A program made the position numbers and the translations under genes. From positions 1 through 64,000 of the forward strand of contig NZ_JAGIRL010000039.1 of NCBI RefSeq assembly GCF_019012925.1: DNA of 64,000 nt, read 5' to 3'. Below, piece by piece: positions 51,933 to 61,500 of the stretch. Position 1 is the first letter of the stretch; the number at the start of each line of letters is the position of its first letter. Origin of the DNA: Fusobacterium sp. Its GTDB lineage: Bacteria; Fusobacteriota; Fusobacteriia; Fusobacteriales; Fusobacteriaceae. Below the pieces are notes generated by a model, which was not told where the DNA came from, searched no databases, and saw only the letters and a list, made by a program, of their open reading frames with translations.

Positions 51933-52651
51933 TGGAATTAAAAAATATTGTTTGGGATTTAGAAAAGTATGAAGAGTTTAAAAAATTTCTTTTGTTAGAA
52001 GGAGATGAAAAGTATAGAGAGTTTCATTCTAAATTGTTAGGAGTAAAAAAAGATGTTATTGGAATTAGAACACCAGTATTAAAGGAGTATGCTAAAATAA
52101 TATCTAAAGGAGATTGGAAGGGGTATTTGAAATATAGTGGAGATGAGTACTATGAAGAATCCGTAATAGAAGGTTTGATATTGGGCTATTGTTCTTCAAT
52201 GTATGAAGAAAGGATAGAATACTTGAATCAATTTATAGAAAATATAGATAACTGGGCTGTTTGTGATATAGTAGTTGCAAATTTAAAATTTTTAAAAAAA
52301 GAGCGAGAAAGATATTACGATTTTATAAAAAATTGCATAGAAGCAGACAATTCTTGGAGAATAAGGTTTGGAGTAGTAGTATTATTGGATTTTTATTTGA
52401 TCAGTGATTATATAGATAATATATTTGAGATCTGCTTAAGGATAAAAAATGAAGATTACTATGTAAAAATGTCACAAGCTTGGTTGATTTCAATTATGTT
52501 TATAAAATTTAGAGAAAAAACATTAGAATATCTAAAGAGTCAGAGATTAGATAGTTGGATACAGAATAAAGCTATACAGAAAATCAGAGAATCTAAAAGG
52601 GTTAGTATTGAGGATAAAGATCTAGTTTTAAAATTAAGAATTAATGAATAA
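51932..52651 (+). CDS. AlkD-type DNA alkylation repair protein
   Basis: A 239-residue HEAT-like repeat protein of the DNA alkylation repair (AlkD) family: LLGVKKDVIGIRTPVLKEYA near residue 35, ESVIEGLILGYC, NWAVCDIVV, SWRIRFGVVVLLDFYL and the conserved MSQAWLISIMF. AlkD glycosylases remove bulky alkylated bases without base flipping. The Trp and Asp residues (NWAVCD) typical of its DNA-binding cleft are present. It begins within the stop codon of the Rep_3-like gene, so both are one operon. Confidence 0.9.
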   Translation: MELKNIVWDLEKYEEFKKFLLLEGDEKYREFHSKLLGVKKDVIGIRTPVLKEYAKIISKGDWKGYLKYSGDEYYEESVIEGLILGYCSSMYEERIEYLNQFIENIDNWAVCDIVVANLKFLKKERERYYDFIKNCIEADNSWRIRFGVVVLLDFYLISDYIDNIFEICLRIKNEDYYVKMSQAWLISIMFIKFREKTLEYLKSQRLDSWIQNKAIQKIRESKRVSIEDKDLVLKLRINE

Positions 52652-52652
52652 A

Positions 52653-52679
52653 AGGTCAGATATAATTTATATCTGACCT
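52653..52679 (-). terminator. Terminator between the AlkD-type gene and the APC permease
   Basis: AGGTCAGATATAA and TTATATCTGACCT are perfect 13-base arms around one base. On the minus strand it is followed by TTTTATT, so it chiefly terminates the permease transcript. Confidence 0.7.
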
Positions 52680-52697
52680 CTACTTTAAAATAAATTA

Positions 52698-54128
52698 TCA
52701 GTTATTTTGTTTCTTAGCTATTTTAGGGAAGATAAATCCAAGACCTACAAGTACTATTGGAGTTAAGATATTCAAAGTGATTTGGAATATCCATTCAGAA
52801 CTAAATGGAGCTAAGTTTTTAGGGAAGATTCCCATAAGACAAGCAAAGGCTGTAAAACCAAAACACCAAACACCAACTAAAGTAGCTACTTTATCATTGT
52901 TTATAAATTTGAATGCTATATTTGAAGTTAAATTTCTATTTTTAGCAAGTCCTCTAAGTCCTATATAAGCAAGGAAAACCCAAAGATATCTCAAAGGCAT
53001 AACAATAGAGTTAAGATCTAGTAGCCAGTTATATAGATTATTCATATCACCAATACCTAAAGCAGGGATAATAATAAGAATACCAACTAGTATAGCAGTT
53101 AATTTATAACCAGCAATGGGAGCACCGTATTTATTTGTTCTAGTAAATGATGCTGGAATAAATCTACGATCTCCCTCTCCAATTAATATTTTTAGAGGAG
53201 CATCTATTGAAAACATCAGAGCAGAAATCTGTCCTAATGTATTAGCAACAGCATATAGGATCATAAGAGAGTTTCCTACTCCATAGTACTCACCAAGTAG
53301 TTTAAAAGCATAGTATTGACCGTTCATTTTTAGATCTGAAGGAATATTATTACTATTAAACATTATTCCCATAGCAAGAGATCCTAATAGAGCAGATAAT
53401 CCAACAGAAGCAGCTAGGATTATCATTCCCTTAGGGAAATTTTTATTAGGATTATCTACATCTTTAACATATGGAGATATCTTTTCACAACCACCAACTG
53501 CAAAAACAAGCATAGATATAGTTGTGAAATAAGTGAAATCAAATTTAGGCATAAAAGTTTTCAAACTCCAATCAACAGTGGCAGAGTTTACACTCATTAA
53601 TGATGGAGCTGCAACAGTTAGAAGAATATATAGTATTCCCATAAAGAACATAGAAGTTCCAGCTAAAGCTCCAATCTTTTTTAATGAATTTATACCTTTT
53701 GAAGATAACCATAAAAAAAGTAAAAATAAACAAAGAACAAGTGATTGTAACATCAACGGATTAAAACTTTTAATCATATCACCATTTTGAAAAAATACCC
53801 AACTCAAAGCAATCAATGCTCCTTGAGGTTTTTGGGCAAGGTATGGTATATGTACTACCCAGTATGTCCAACCAGCTAAGTAAGCTATCATAGGTCCATA
53901 AGTAGATCCAATCCAGCTAGATACACCTCCAGCTTTTTGTTCAAAGGCCGATCCCATCTCTCCTACCATTAAAGCATAGGGTAAGAAATATAAAGATAGT
54001 ATTAATAGCCAGGATATAACGACAGTAAGACCTTGGTTAGCATAGTTATTAACCACATTTCCAAAGCCCCATACAACTGTGAATCCCATCATTGCAAGAG
54101 TACGCCAATTAAGTTTTTTCGTATTCAT
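52698..54128 (-). CDS. APC-family amino acid permease
   Basis: A 476-residue permease with about 12 segments. It has features of the amino acid-polyamine-organocation family: MGFTVVWGFGNVVNNYANQGL at the first membrane segment, SSWIGSTYGPMIAYLAGWTYW, and FAVGGCEKISPYVKDVDNPNKNFPKG, a typical loop. Closest in feel to glutamate/GABA-type antiporters, but the substrate is not certain. It is a single gene, divergent from the cobalamin riboswitch. Confidence 0.85.
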   Translation of the reverse strand: MNTKKLNWRTLAMMGFTVVWGFGNVVNNYANQGLTVVISWLLILSLYFLPYALMVGEMGSAFEQKAGGVSSWIGSTYGPMIAYLAGWTYWVVHIPYLAQKPQGALIALSWVFFQNGDMIKSFNPLMLQSLVLCLFLLFLWLSSKGINSLKKIGALAGTSMFFMGILYILLTVAAPSLMSVNSATVDWSLKTFMPKFDFTYFTTISMLVFAVGGCEKISPYVKDVDNPNKNFPKGMIILAASVGLSALLGSLAMGIMFNSNNIPSDLKMNGQYYAFKLLGEYYGVGNSLMILYAVANTLGQISALMFSIDAPLKILIGEGDRRFIPASFTRTNKYGAPIAGYKLTAILVGILIIIPALGIGDMNNLYNWLLDLNSIVMPLRYLWVFLAYIGLRGLAKNRNLTSNIAFKFINNDKVATLVGVWCFGFTAFACLMGIFPKNLAPFSSEWIFQITLNILTPIVLVGLGFIFPKIAKKQNN

Positions 54129-54215
54129 CAGTCTTTTCTCCTTTTTATAGAATTAATTTAGATAAATTATATCATATAAAATATATAAAGAAAATAAAAA
54201 AGATAAAAAGTGATA

Positions 54216-54244
54216 TTGACAAAGAAAAATGTAACGGATATAAT
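54216..54244 (+). promoter_or_regulatory. Promoter of the riboswitch-MORN transcript
   Basis: Perfect TTGACA (54216-54221), 17-base spacer and perfect TATAAT (54239-54244). The riboswitch begins about 25 bases downstream. Very strong by sequence. Confidence 0.75.
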
Positions 54245-54267
54245 TATATTATAAACAAAATAATGGA

Positions 54268-54455
54268 TCAATTGGTTTCAATTTAAACTGAATTAAAAGG
54301 GAAGTAGGTGAAAATACTACACGGTCCCGCCACTGTAAAGATGATGAAAGCAGAATACCACTGAAGATATTCGGGAAGGTTGTGAGTAAAGAGATTCTAA
54401 GTCAGGAGACCTGCCATTGATTTAATAACTAACTTGCGAGGACGAGTATAGGGGA
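54268..54455 (+). ncRNA. Cobalamin riboswitch
   Basis: The conserved core of the cobalamin aptamer is present in order: GGGAAGTAGGTGAAAATAC, ACGGTCCCGCCACTGT, a CCACTGAAGA segment, CGGGAAGG, and the closing AAGTCAGGAGACCTGCC. P1-like pairing may be formed by ATTGGTTTCAATT and the matching 3' CATTGATTT. It is expected to bind adenosyl- or another cobalamin and to act on a downstream terminator pair (54494-54597). The next gene is a MORN-repeat protein, an uncommon target for this class, usually upstream of B12 transport or synthesis genes. Confidence 0.93.
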
Positions 54456-54493
54456 ATAGGAATATTTTCGTATTTTTTGTAATTGTAAATATT

Positions 54494-54597
54494 AATCCTA
54501 GATTTATAACAAAAGGCTAGAAATCCCCTGACTTTAGTCGTGGTGATGAATAGCCTATTTTTTTGTTTTTTAATCGACTGTAAGTCTAGGATTTTTT
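54494..54597 (+). terminator. Expression platform: nested terminators with an IS605-like hairpin in the loop
   Basis: The outer stem AATCCTAGATTTATA (54494-54508) pairs with TGTAAGTCTAGGATT (54579-54593) with two G-U pairs and ends in a T-run. An inner stem AGGCTA (54514-54519) / TAGCCT (54551-54556) is followed by seven Ts. In the loop lies CCCCTGACTTTAGTCGTGG, which closely resembles the hairpin at the right end of IS200/IS605 elements and TnpB guide RNAs. The MORN gene starts 17 bases after the outer T-run. It may be the riboswitch's off-switch, modified by an element remnant. Confidence 0.65.
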
Positions 54598-54613
54598 ATT
54601 GTGAGGTGAGACT

Positions 54614-55354
54614 ATGAAAAAAAGAGTGGAAAATTTTTTTGATCAAATAACATTCAATGGAAGAGTGTTTATAAAGGGAGAAGATACGCCCTATACAGGC
54701 AAGTTAATATGCAAGTACTCCAATGATATTCTGAAAGAGGAAGCTGATTATATAGATGGAATAAAAAATGGTATAGATAAAAAATACTACCCAAATGGGT
54801 ATTTAAAAGAGAGTATAGAGTATAAGGATAATAAGTTGGACGGAGAGTTTTTGCAATTTTATCCAAATGGAAATTTAAAAGAGTATGTACAATTTAAAGA
54901 TAATTTAATGAATGGAGAGTGGGTACAATACTATATAGATGGAAGTATAAGGGTAAGAGCTTTTTTTATTAAAGGAAGTCTAAATGGAAAGAGAATAACT
55001 TATACTCCTAATGGAGATGTATATGAAAGTATAACTTTTAAAAATAATATTCTGAATGGAGAGAGTATAAAGTACTATAAAAATGGTAATATTCAAGAGA
55101 TCAAAAACTATAAAATGGGAGAATTAGATGGAAGTGTAACTTATTATTTTGAGAATGGAGATATAGAGATAAAAGAGGAATATCACGAAGCTAAGAAGAA
55201 TGGAAGATATATAAGATATTATAAAAATGGAATAATAAATGTATTGGGAAATTTTAAAGATAATATGTTAGATGGACATTGGAGTCTATTCTATGAAAAT
55301 GGAAAATTATTTGGTCAGATTGATTTTGAAAAAGGAAAGGCAGTAAATCTATAA
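54614..55354 (+). CDS. MORN_2-repeat protein under a cobalamin riboswitch
   Basis: A 246-residue protein made of about nine ~23-residue repeats of the MORN_2/YwqK type, each with a (Y/F)-(Y/K)-x-N-G turn followed by a charged strand (YYPNGYLKESIEYKDNKLDG, FYPNGNLKEYVQFKDNLMNG, and so on). No signal peptide or membrane segment. The family is widespread; some members are antitoxins or cell-surface factors and no enzyme activity is known. Ribosome site GAGGTGAG. It is the only gene between the cobalamin riboswitch and a terminator, so it should be controlled by cobalamin. What it does in that context is unknown. Confidence 0.8.
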   Translation: MKKRVENFFDQITFNGRVFIKGEDTPYTGKLICKYSNDILKEEADYIDGIKNGIDKKYYPNGYLKESIEYKDNKLDGEFLQFYPNGNLKEYVQFKDNLMNGEWVQYYIDGSIRVRAFFIKGSLNGKRITYTPNGDVYESITFKNNILNGESIKYYKNGNIQEIKNYKMGELDGSVTYYFENGDIEIKEEYHEAKKNGRYIRYYKNGIINVLGNFKDNMLDGHWSLFYENGKLFGQIDFEKGKAVNL

Positions 55355-55364
55355 AATAAACTAA

Positions 55365-55410
55365 TAAAAAAAGGAAAGAATTACTTTTTGATAGTAATTT
55401 TTTCCTTTTT
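55365..55410. terminator. Two-way terminator after the MORN gene
   Basis: AAAAAAAGGAAAGAATTACT and AGTAATTTTTTCCTTTTT form a long A/T-flanked hairpin between the MORN gene and the converging hydG. Usable in both directions. Confidence 0.75.
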
Positions 55411-55429
55411 CTTTATTCATTTATACTAG

Positions 55430-56833
55430 CTATACCGAAATATCTCTAGCTCCATTTTCAATATCTTTTAAGAATCCTTTAATCTTATTTTTAAACTCTT
55501 CATTTGGCATTTTTTCTAAAGCTTCAAGAATAGCTTTACTTCCCAATTCTCTTAAAGAATCATCAGCATAATCAAGTAAGAACTCTTTTAAAGTCATAAG
55601 AGCGTTAGCTTCACACATAACATTGATGTTTCCACTCTTTGCTATCTCCATAAATCTATCTCCTGTACGTCCAGAACGATAACAAGCAGTACAATAACTA
55701 GGGATGTAACCACTCTTTATTAGACTTTCTAGCATCTCCATAGGAGAACGGTGATCCCCTACTTCAAATTGAGCAGTATTTTCATTAGCTTCAGAGTATC
55801 CACCTACACCAGTACAAGAACCAGTACTTACTTGTGAAATTCCCAATTCAATAATCTCATCTCTAAATCCACTCTCTTCTCTAGTAGAAAGTATCATACC
55901 TGTATAAGGAACAGCTAATCTTAATACAGCTACTATTTTTCTAAAATCATCGTCATTAACAAGATGTGGGTACTCTTTTAATGTAACATTGCTAGCTTCT
56001 CTAAGTCTTGGAACAGATATAGTATGAGGTCCAACTCCAGTGACTCTTTCAAGCTCATTAGCATAAAGTATCATAGCTACAGTTTCGTATTTATGGTCAT
56101 AAAGTCCATACAGTACACCGATTCCAATATCATCTATCTCAGCTTCTCTAGCTCTAAACATAGCTGTAGTATGGTAATAGTAATCTTTCTTAGGACCAGA
56201 TAGGTGTTGAGACTCGTATGTAGGTTTATGGAAAGTCTCTTGGAAAAGAGTATAAGTACCTATTTCAGCTTCCTTTAATTTTCTATAGTTTTCAACAGTT
56301 GTAGCAGCAATATTGATATTTATTCTTCTGATGTTTCCATTTTCAAATTTGATAGAATAGATATCTTTAATGCACTCTAAAATATAGTCTAAAGAGCAGT
56401 TAATAGGATCTTCTCCAGCTTCAAGAACAATTCTTTTATGTCCAAGTTTTTCTAAAGCTTTTACTTCACTTACAAGCTCTTCTCTAGTCAATTTTTTTCT
56501 ATTAAGTTTATCATTGCAATGTTGGTAACCACAGTATACACAGTTATTTACACAGTAGTTGCTCACGTAAAGTGGAGCAAACATAACAATTCTTTTCCCA
56601 TAAATTTTTTCTTTAATCTGTTTTGCAACTTTGTATATTTTTTCTAAAAGATCCTTATCTTCCACATTTAATAGAATTGCAGCCTCTTCAGGAGTAATTC
56701 CTTCAGCAAGAGATGCTTTCTCTATTATCTTGTTGATAGTCTCTCTGTCATTTGAATATTTTTTTGCAGACATTAAGATCTCGTTTATCTTATCTTCATT
56801 TAAGAAATTAATGTCATATGTTTCTTTTTTCAT
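55430..56833 (-). CDS. hydG: [FeFe]-hydrogenase maturase HydG
   Basis: A 467-residue radical SAM tyrosine lyase that makes the CO and cyanide ligands of the H-cluster. It has the SAM-cluster Cys94-x3-Cys98-x2-Cys101 (NYCVNNCVYCGY) and, toward the C-terminus, the second-cluster motif CTACYRSGRTGDRFM with a later Cys in VMCEANAL, which separates HydG from ThiH. Start is the ATG behind AAAAGGTG; a GTG three codons earlier overlaps that site. HydE, HydF and the hydrogenase itself are not in the window, so the maturation genes are dispersed. Confidence 0.93.
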   Translation of the reverse strand: MKKETYDINFLNEDKINEILMSAKKYSNDRETINKIIEKASLAEGITPEEAAILLNVEDKDLLEKIYKVAKQIKEKIYGKRIVMFAPLYVSNYCVNNCVYCGYQHCNDKLNRKKLTREELVSEVKALEKLGHKRIVLEAGEDPINCSLDYILECIKDIYSIKFENGNIRRININIAATTVENYRKLKEAEIGTYTLFQETFHKPTYESQHLSGPKKDYYYHTTAMFRAREAEIDDIGIGVLYGLYDHKYETVAMILYANELERVTGVGPHTISVPRLREASNVTLKEYPHLVNDDDFRKIVAVLRLAVPYTGMILSTREESGFRDEIIELGISQVSTGSCTGVGGYSEANENTAQFEVGDHRSPMEMLESLIKSGYIPSYCTACYRSGRTGDRFMEIAKSGNINVMCEANALMTLKEFLLDYADDSLRELGSKAILEALEKMPNEEFKNKIKGFLKDIENGARDISV

Positions 56834-56896
56834 ATCGTTCACCTTTTCTTAAAATTTACTCTTTTTATTATACCATATTGATATACAATTTGCTAA

Positions 56897-58408
56897 TTAA
56901 TTTATTGAGTTTTCTCTAAAAGAAACTGCCTCCATAAGATGTTCTTTTTCAATGTCACTACTTCCAGCAAGATCTGCTATAGTACGAGCTACTTTTAGAA
57001 TCTTATCGTAGCCTCTAGCAGAGATTTGTAGTGTTTGTATAACCTTTTTAAAGTATTCTCTATTTTCATCAGATAGAGTACAATATTTTTGGATATCTTT
57101 TTGAGACATCATTCCGTTGTATATGTCATCTCCAAACCTCTCCTTTTGAATGGCTCGAGCTTTAATAACTCTCTCTCTAATAATTTTTGAAGAGTCCCCA
57201 CTTTGATATGTAAGTAACTCATTTTCATTGAGTCTTCTCATTTCAACATGGAGATCAATTCTATCCATTATTGGACCAGATATTTTTTTTATATATTTAT
57301 TTATCTCGGTCTGAGTACAGATACATTTACCTGTAGGTTCTAGAGCATAGCCACAAGGACAAGGATTGGTTGCCGCTACAAAGATAAAGTTAGATTTAAA
57401 TTCAACTCTATATTGAGCTCTAGATATGGAAACAATACCGTCTTCTAAAGGTTGTCTCAAACTTTCAAGGACGCTTCTAGGAAATTCAGCTAGCTCATCA
57501 AGAAAAAGTACTCCACCTGAGGCGAGACTGATCTCCCCAGGAATAACTTTTTTTCCACCACCTACTATAGATACAGGTGTGCTTGTGTGATGAGGGGATC
57601 TGAAAGGAGGAGAGCTTATTATAGGCTTTGATTCTGTCAACTCTCCAGCAATACTATATATTTTGGTGCTTTCAATTATCTCTTTCTCATTTAGTGGAGG
57701 AAGTATAGTGGTAATTCTTTTACAAAGCATAGATTTTCCAGAACCTGGACTACCAATTAAAATGATATTATGTTTTCCAGCTGCTGCAATCTCTAAGGCT
57801 CGTTTTGCCATACTCTGTCCTTTTACATCTAAAAAGTCCATTAAGTTCTCTTCATTTTTCTCTATAATCTTAGTTTGAACACTTTTAACTATATTTTTTG
57901 AAATAAAATTTACAACATCATTTAAATTTTCTACAGGAACGATGTTAATTCCTTTGATCAAAGTAGCTTCTTGGAAATTTTCAAGAGGAAGTACCACTCC
58001 TTTGTAGCCATTTTCTTTAGCAAAAATTACGGAGTTAAGAGCCCCACGAATTCTCTTTACATCACCATTTAAAGATAACTCACCTAAAAAGAGGTAGTTG
58101 TCAATTGCATTGTATCTATCTTTTATAAAGCCCATAACCAACATTATACCTATAGCAATGGGGAGATCGAAATGTGATCCCTCTTTTCTAATTCCAGCTG
58201 GAGATAGATTGACTATGATTTTTTTAGGTTCTAATTTAAAGCCACTATTTTTTAAAGCTGTTTTAATTCTATCTTTACTCTCAGAGATAGCAGTATCACC
58301 CAAACCAATAATAGAAAAATTTGGAAGGCCATTACTTATATCAACTTCAACTTCAATTAAGAAAGATTCTACACCTAAATAACTAGAACTTAGTACCCTT
58401 TTATTCAT
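56897..58408 (-). CDS. YifB/ComM-family Mg-chelatase-like AAA ATPase
   Basis: A 503-residue member of the YifB/ComM family. N-terminal ChlI-like domain with SSYLGVESFLIEVEVDISNGLP; then the AAA core with Walker A GSPGSGKSMLCKR and Walker B LFLDELAEFPRSVLESLRQP; and a zinc-like CPCGYALEPTGKCICT. ComM relatives extend branch migration during transformation in naturally competent bacteria. Start is the ATG behind TGGAGGT; the frame 16 codons longer lacks a site. Single gene. Confidence 0.9.
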   Translation of the reverse strand: MNKRVLSSSYLGVESFLIEVEVDISNGLPNFSIIGLGDTAISESKDRIKTALKNSGFKLEPKKIIVNLSPAGIRKEGSHFDLPIAIGIMLVMGFIKDRYNAIDNYLFLGELSLNGDVKRIRGALNSVIFAKENGYKGVVLPLENFQEATLIKGINIVPVENLNDVVNFISKNIVKSVQTKIIEKNEENLMDFLDVKGQSMAKRALEIAAAGKHNIILIGSPGSGKSMLCKRITTILPPLNEKEIIESTKIYSIAGELTESKPIISSPPFRSPHHTSTPVSIVGGGKKVIPGEISLASGGVLFLDELAEFPRSVLESLRQPLEDGIVSISRAQYRVEFKSNFIFVAATNPCPCGYALEPTGKCICTQTEINKYIKKISGPIMDRIDLHVEMRRLNENELLTYQSGDSSKIIRERVIKARAIQKERFGDDIYNGMMSQKDIQKYCTLSDENREYFKKVIQTLQISARGYDKILKVARTIADLAGSSDIEKEHLMEAVSFRENSIN

Positions 58409-58530
58409 AGCTAAAACCTCCAGAATGATATGATCTATTATTATATTATACCACATTTTCTTAAAGAGAGATTAGGAGTTATTTAAATTATATGTTAAAA
58501 TATATTGAATTATAAGTTATGGAGGGCTGA

Positions 58531-61500
58531 ATGAGTAGAGAGAAAATATCGAAATATCTATTAAGTAGTTGTAATAAGATGAATAGAAAAAAAATAGAGG
58601 AGTTTTTATATGAGAGTTCAGATGAAAAATTCAATAGAAATGAACTAGCTAAGATAAAATTTTATAATCATCTTCTATTTTCTGAATTAGATATCTTTAA
58701 TAGAAATAAAACATTAAAAAAAGGTGAGGATACCAATATTTTAAAAAGATTATTTACATTGGGATATGATTGTTATCAAGATAAGATGATAGAGGAGTTG
58801 TCTAACTTTAATCAGAGATATCTTTTTTACAAGGAGTTAAAATTTTCACAGGATTTTATAATAAAGGATTTAGAATACAGCTTTAAAAATAAAGGGATGG
58901 CTATGCTAACTTTTGAAATTCTAGTTAATGAAGTAGAGAAGAGATTTCCAGATCTATTAGAAAATTATCTAGCTTCAGATAGAGTGGATAAGGTTACATC
59001 TCTTGTATTGATAGCACTTAAACAAAAAATTCAAGATGGGAAAAAAGATAAGATTGTAGAGTTAGAGCAGGAGATTATAAATGTTATATGTAGAAACTAC
59101 TCAAAAGAGAGAGTAGAGAATATATTAAACTATGATCTAGGGATAAAAGAGCTAAAATTTGATTTAGATAGTGATGGAGAAAAAGCTGGAGAATTAGTTG
59201 AAGTTATAAAGAGTGTCTATTCTGATGTTGAGAGTGAGAATAGGGAGTATATATTAAAACTTATAGAGATACTTACTTTTCCAGATATGTTAAAAGAAAA
59301 AAACTTCTCAAATGAAAAAGCCTACTCTAAATATATAAATGAGTCAAATTTACCATTTATTTATAAACTTGTATATTTATATCAAAGTAGTGAAAAATTC
59401 AGTATTTTTGGAGAGCTAAAAACTCTTATAGAGAGTGATATTGAGAAAAGTATTGAACTATTGGAGAGAATGTGTGAACAAAATATCGAGCTAGGGTCAA
59501 TAATACTTTCTGTACTACTGAGAGAGGATATTTTAGCTGAAGAGGATAAAAGCAGATATTTGAATAGTTATAGAGAGAGAATAAATCTTTTAATATCTCA
59601 ATTGGATGGGAAAAAAGAGATGGAAAAAGAGATTAGAATTTTAAATACTTTAGGTTATATGTTGACTTTTATGGATGTAGAAGTTGAGATAAAGAGTATG
59701 TATGAATTTTACTTAGAAAAAAAGAGAGATCTAAATGAGTTTATAAATATAATATCTAATTATGAGATGGTAGTAGGAGAAGAGAGTAGAGTTAATCCTT
59801 GGGAGATTGTAGCTAAAATAACAAATTTAGATAAAAAATTTCTAATTGTAGGAACACTAGAGTATGTCGTGATAAAATCTGAAAAGGAATTTACAGAATT
59901 TGTAAAGAAGAATGAAGAGATTTTTTATGAACTTTTAGAGAAAAATGTATTTAAGGATTATCACTCTTTTGGCGAGATGATGCAGTACACATACAGGACA
60001 GATACTCAATTTAATGTTGAGAGCTTAATGTCTTATCTTTCAACAACTAATGAGGAGATTTTAGAGTTATTATTTGAAATATTGAAAACCAAAGAGAAAG
60101 AGTGTTCTTTAAAGATAGTAGAGCTAGCAGAGTCAAAAAATAAAGTGATTTTGAAAAATATTGAAAAATTGAAAAGAGTTTGGGAAGGGGATAGAACAAG
60201 TAATTTCAACAGTATAGTTGAATTAGAGGAGTATTGCAAAGAGATACTACAACAGGAAAAGAGAGATATCCCATATCTAAAGAGTGAAGTCTATAAAATA
60301 GTAAGAGAAAAAGATAGTGATAGATTAGTAGATGAAGCTGTGATAAAGTTGTATGTCTCATTACATACACTATCTAATGAGGAGAGAGAGACAAAATTTG
60401 GTAAAAAGATAAGAGAGTTTTTAAATGAGAGGGATTTGAGAAAATGTATAAAAACTCTATTGGAAACTTGGATAGATAATAAGATGCCAGAAAAATATAT
60501 AGGTATAGTAAAGGTTTTTTCTTTTGTTGCTGATGATTTTATGGTAGATGAGTTTTTAACACAGTGTGAAAATTTAATAAAAAAAGGAAAATCTAAAGAG
60601 GTATTGAATATATTATTGATAATGGTGTATAGTGGTAGAAGAGATATATTCACACTACTTCAACATATACAAAATGGGCTACAAAATCCTCAAATGGAGA
60701 GATTTTTAATAGAGAATGCTTCAATTGAAACAGATGAAGTATTTAATCCAATATTTGAAAATAGGTTGGATTTTTCTTTAGGATTTGATAAAATTGGAGT
60801 AAAAGTATTAGATTACGGAAAAAGAGAGATCAAGTTGATATTGAATAGAGATCTAAATGTTTCGATATATAATCAAGAGGAAAAAGAGTTAAAGAGCTTA
60901 CCTAAATTTTCAAACAAATTTGAAGATGAAGAGAAGAGAGTGGAATTTTACCAGAAAGAGTTAAAGAGATTAAAAAAGAGAAAAGAGTATCTAGTAGCAG
61001 AGACAGAAAACTTCTTTGTATATCAGATGATTGGAAATAGAGAATGGAGAGAAGAGGAGTGGAAAGAGGAGCTGTTGAATGATTTTCTTTTAAGATATTA
61101 TTCAAACTTTGTAATTTGGTGTGTGAAAGTTAAAGGAAAACAACACTTTTGTACTTTTGATTTAGAGAAAGGTATATTTATAGATGTAGTTACAGAAGAG
61201 GAGATCAGAGAGGCAGAGAGTATAAAAGTTTTCTATTCTGGTGAAGTAGAGATTGAAAAGGCAAAGGAAATAGAGAAAAAAGCAGAGAAATTAAATGGAA
61301 TGGTATTCGATAAGCAATTTAAGGTAAAAGATAGTAATGTTGAGGATCTGAATAAGTTTAAAAATATAAAGCTATCTGAAAATAAGATTGTAAATGTATT
61401 GGAAAATGAGCTAGTTAACTATATAGTTACTGAAGGAAAAGAGGATACATCTGAAAAATTAATCATATTAGATAAGGTAAACAGAGTGTTTTTAGAGATG

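Noticed and set aside
54525..54543. A TnpB guide RNA or live IS605 element at the riboswitch
   Set aside because: No tnpA or tnpB coding sequence is present; only the hairpin-like end is seen.
55430..56833. ThiH (thiamine tyrosine lyase) instead of HydG
   Set aside because: The C-terminal second-cluster cysteine motif (CTACYRSGRTGDRFM and the later Cys) and length fit HydG, and no thiamine genes adjoin.
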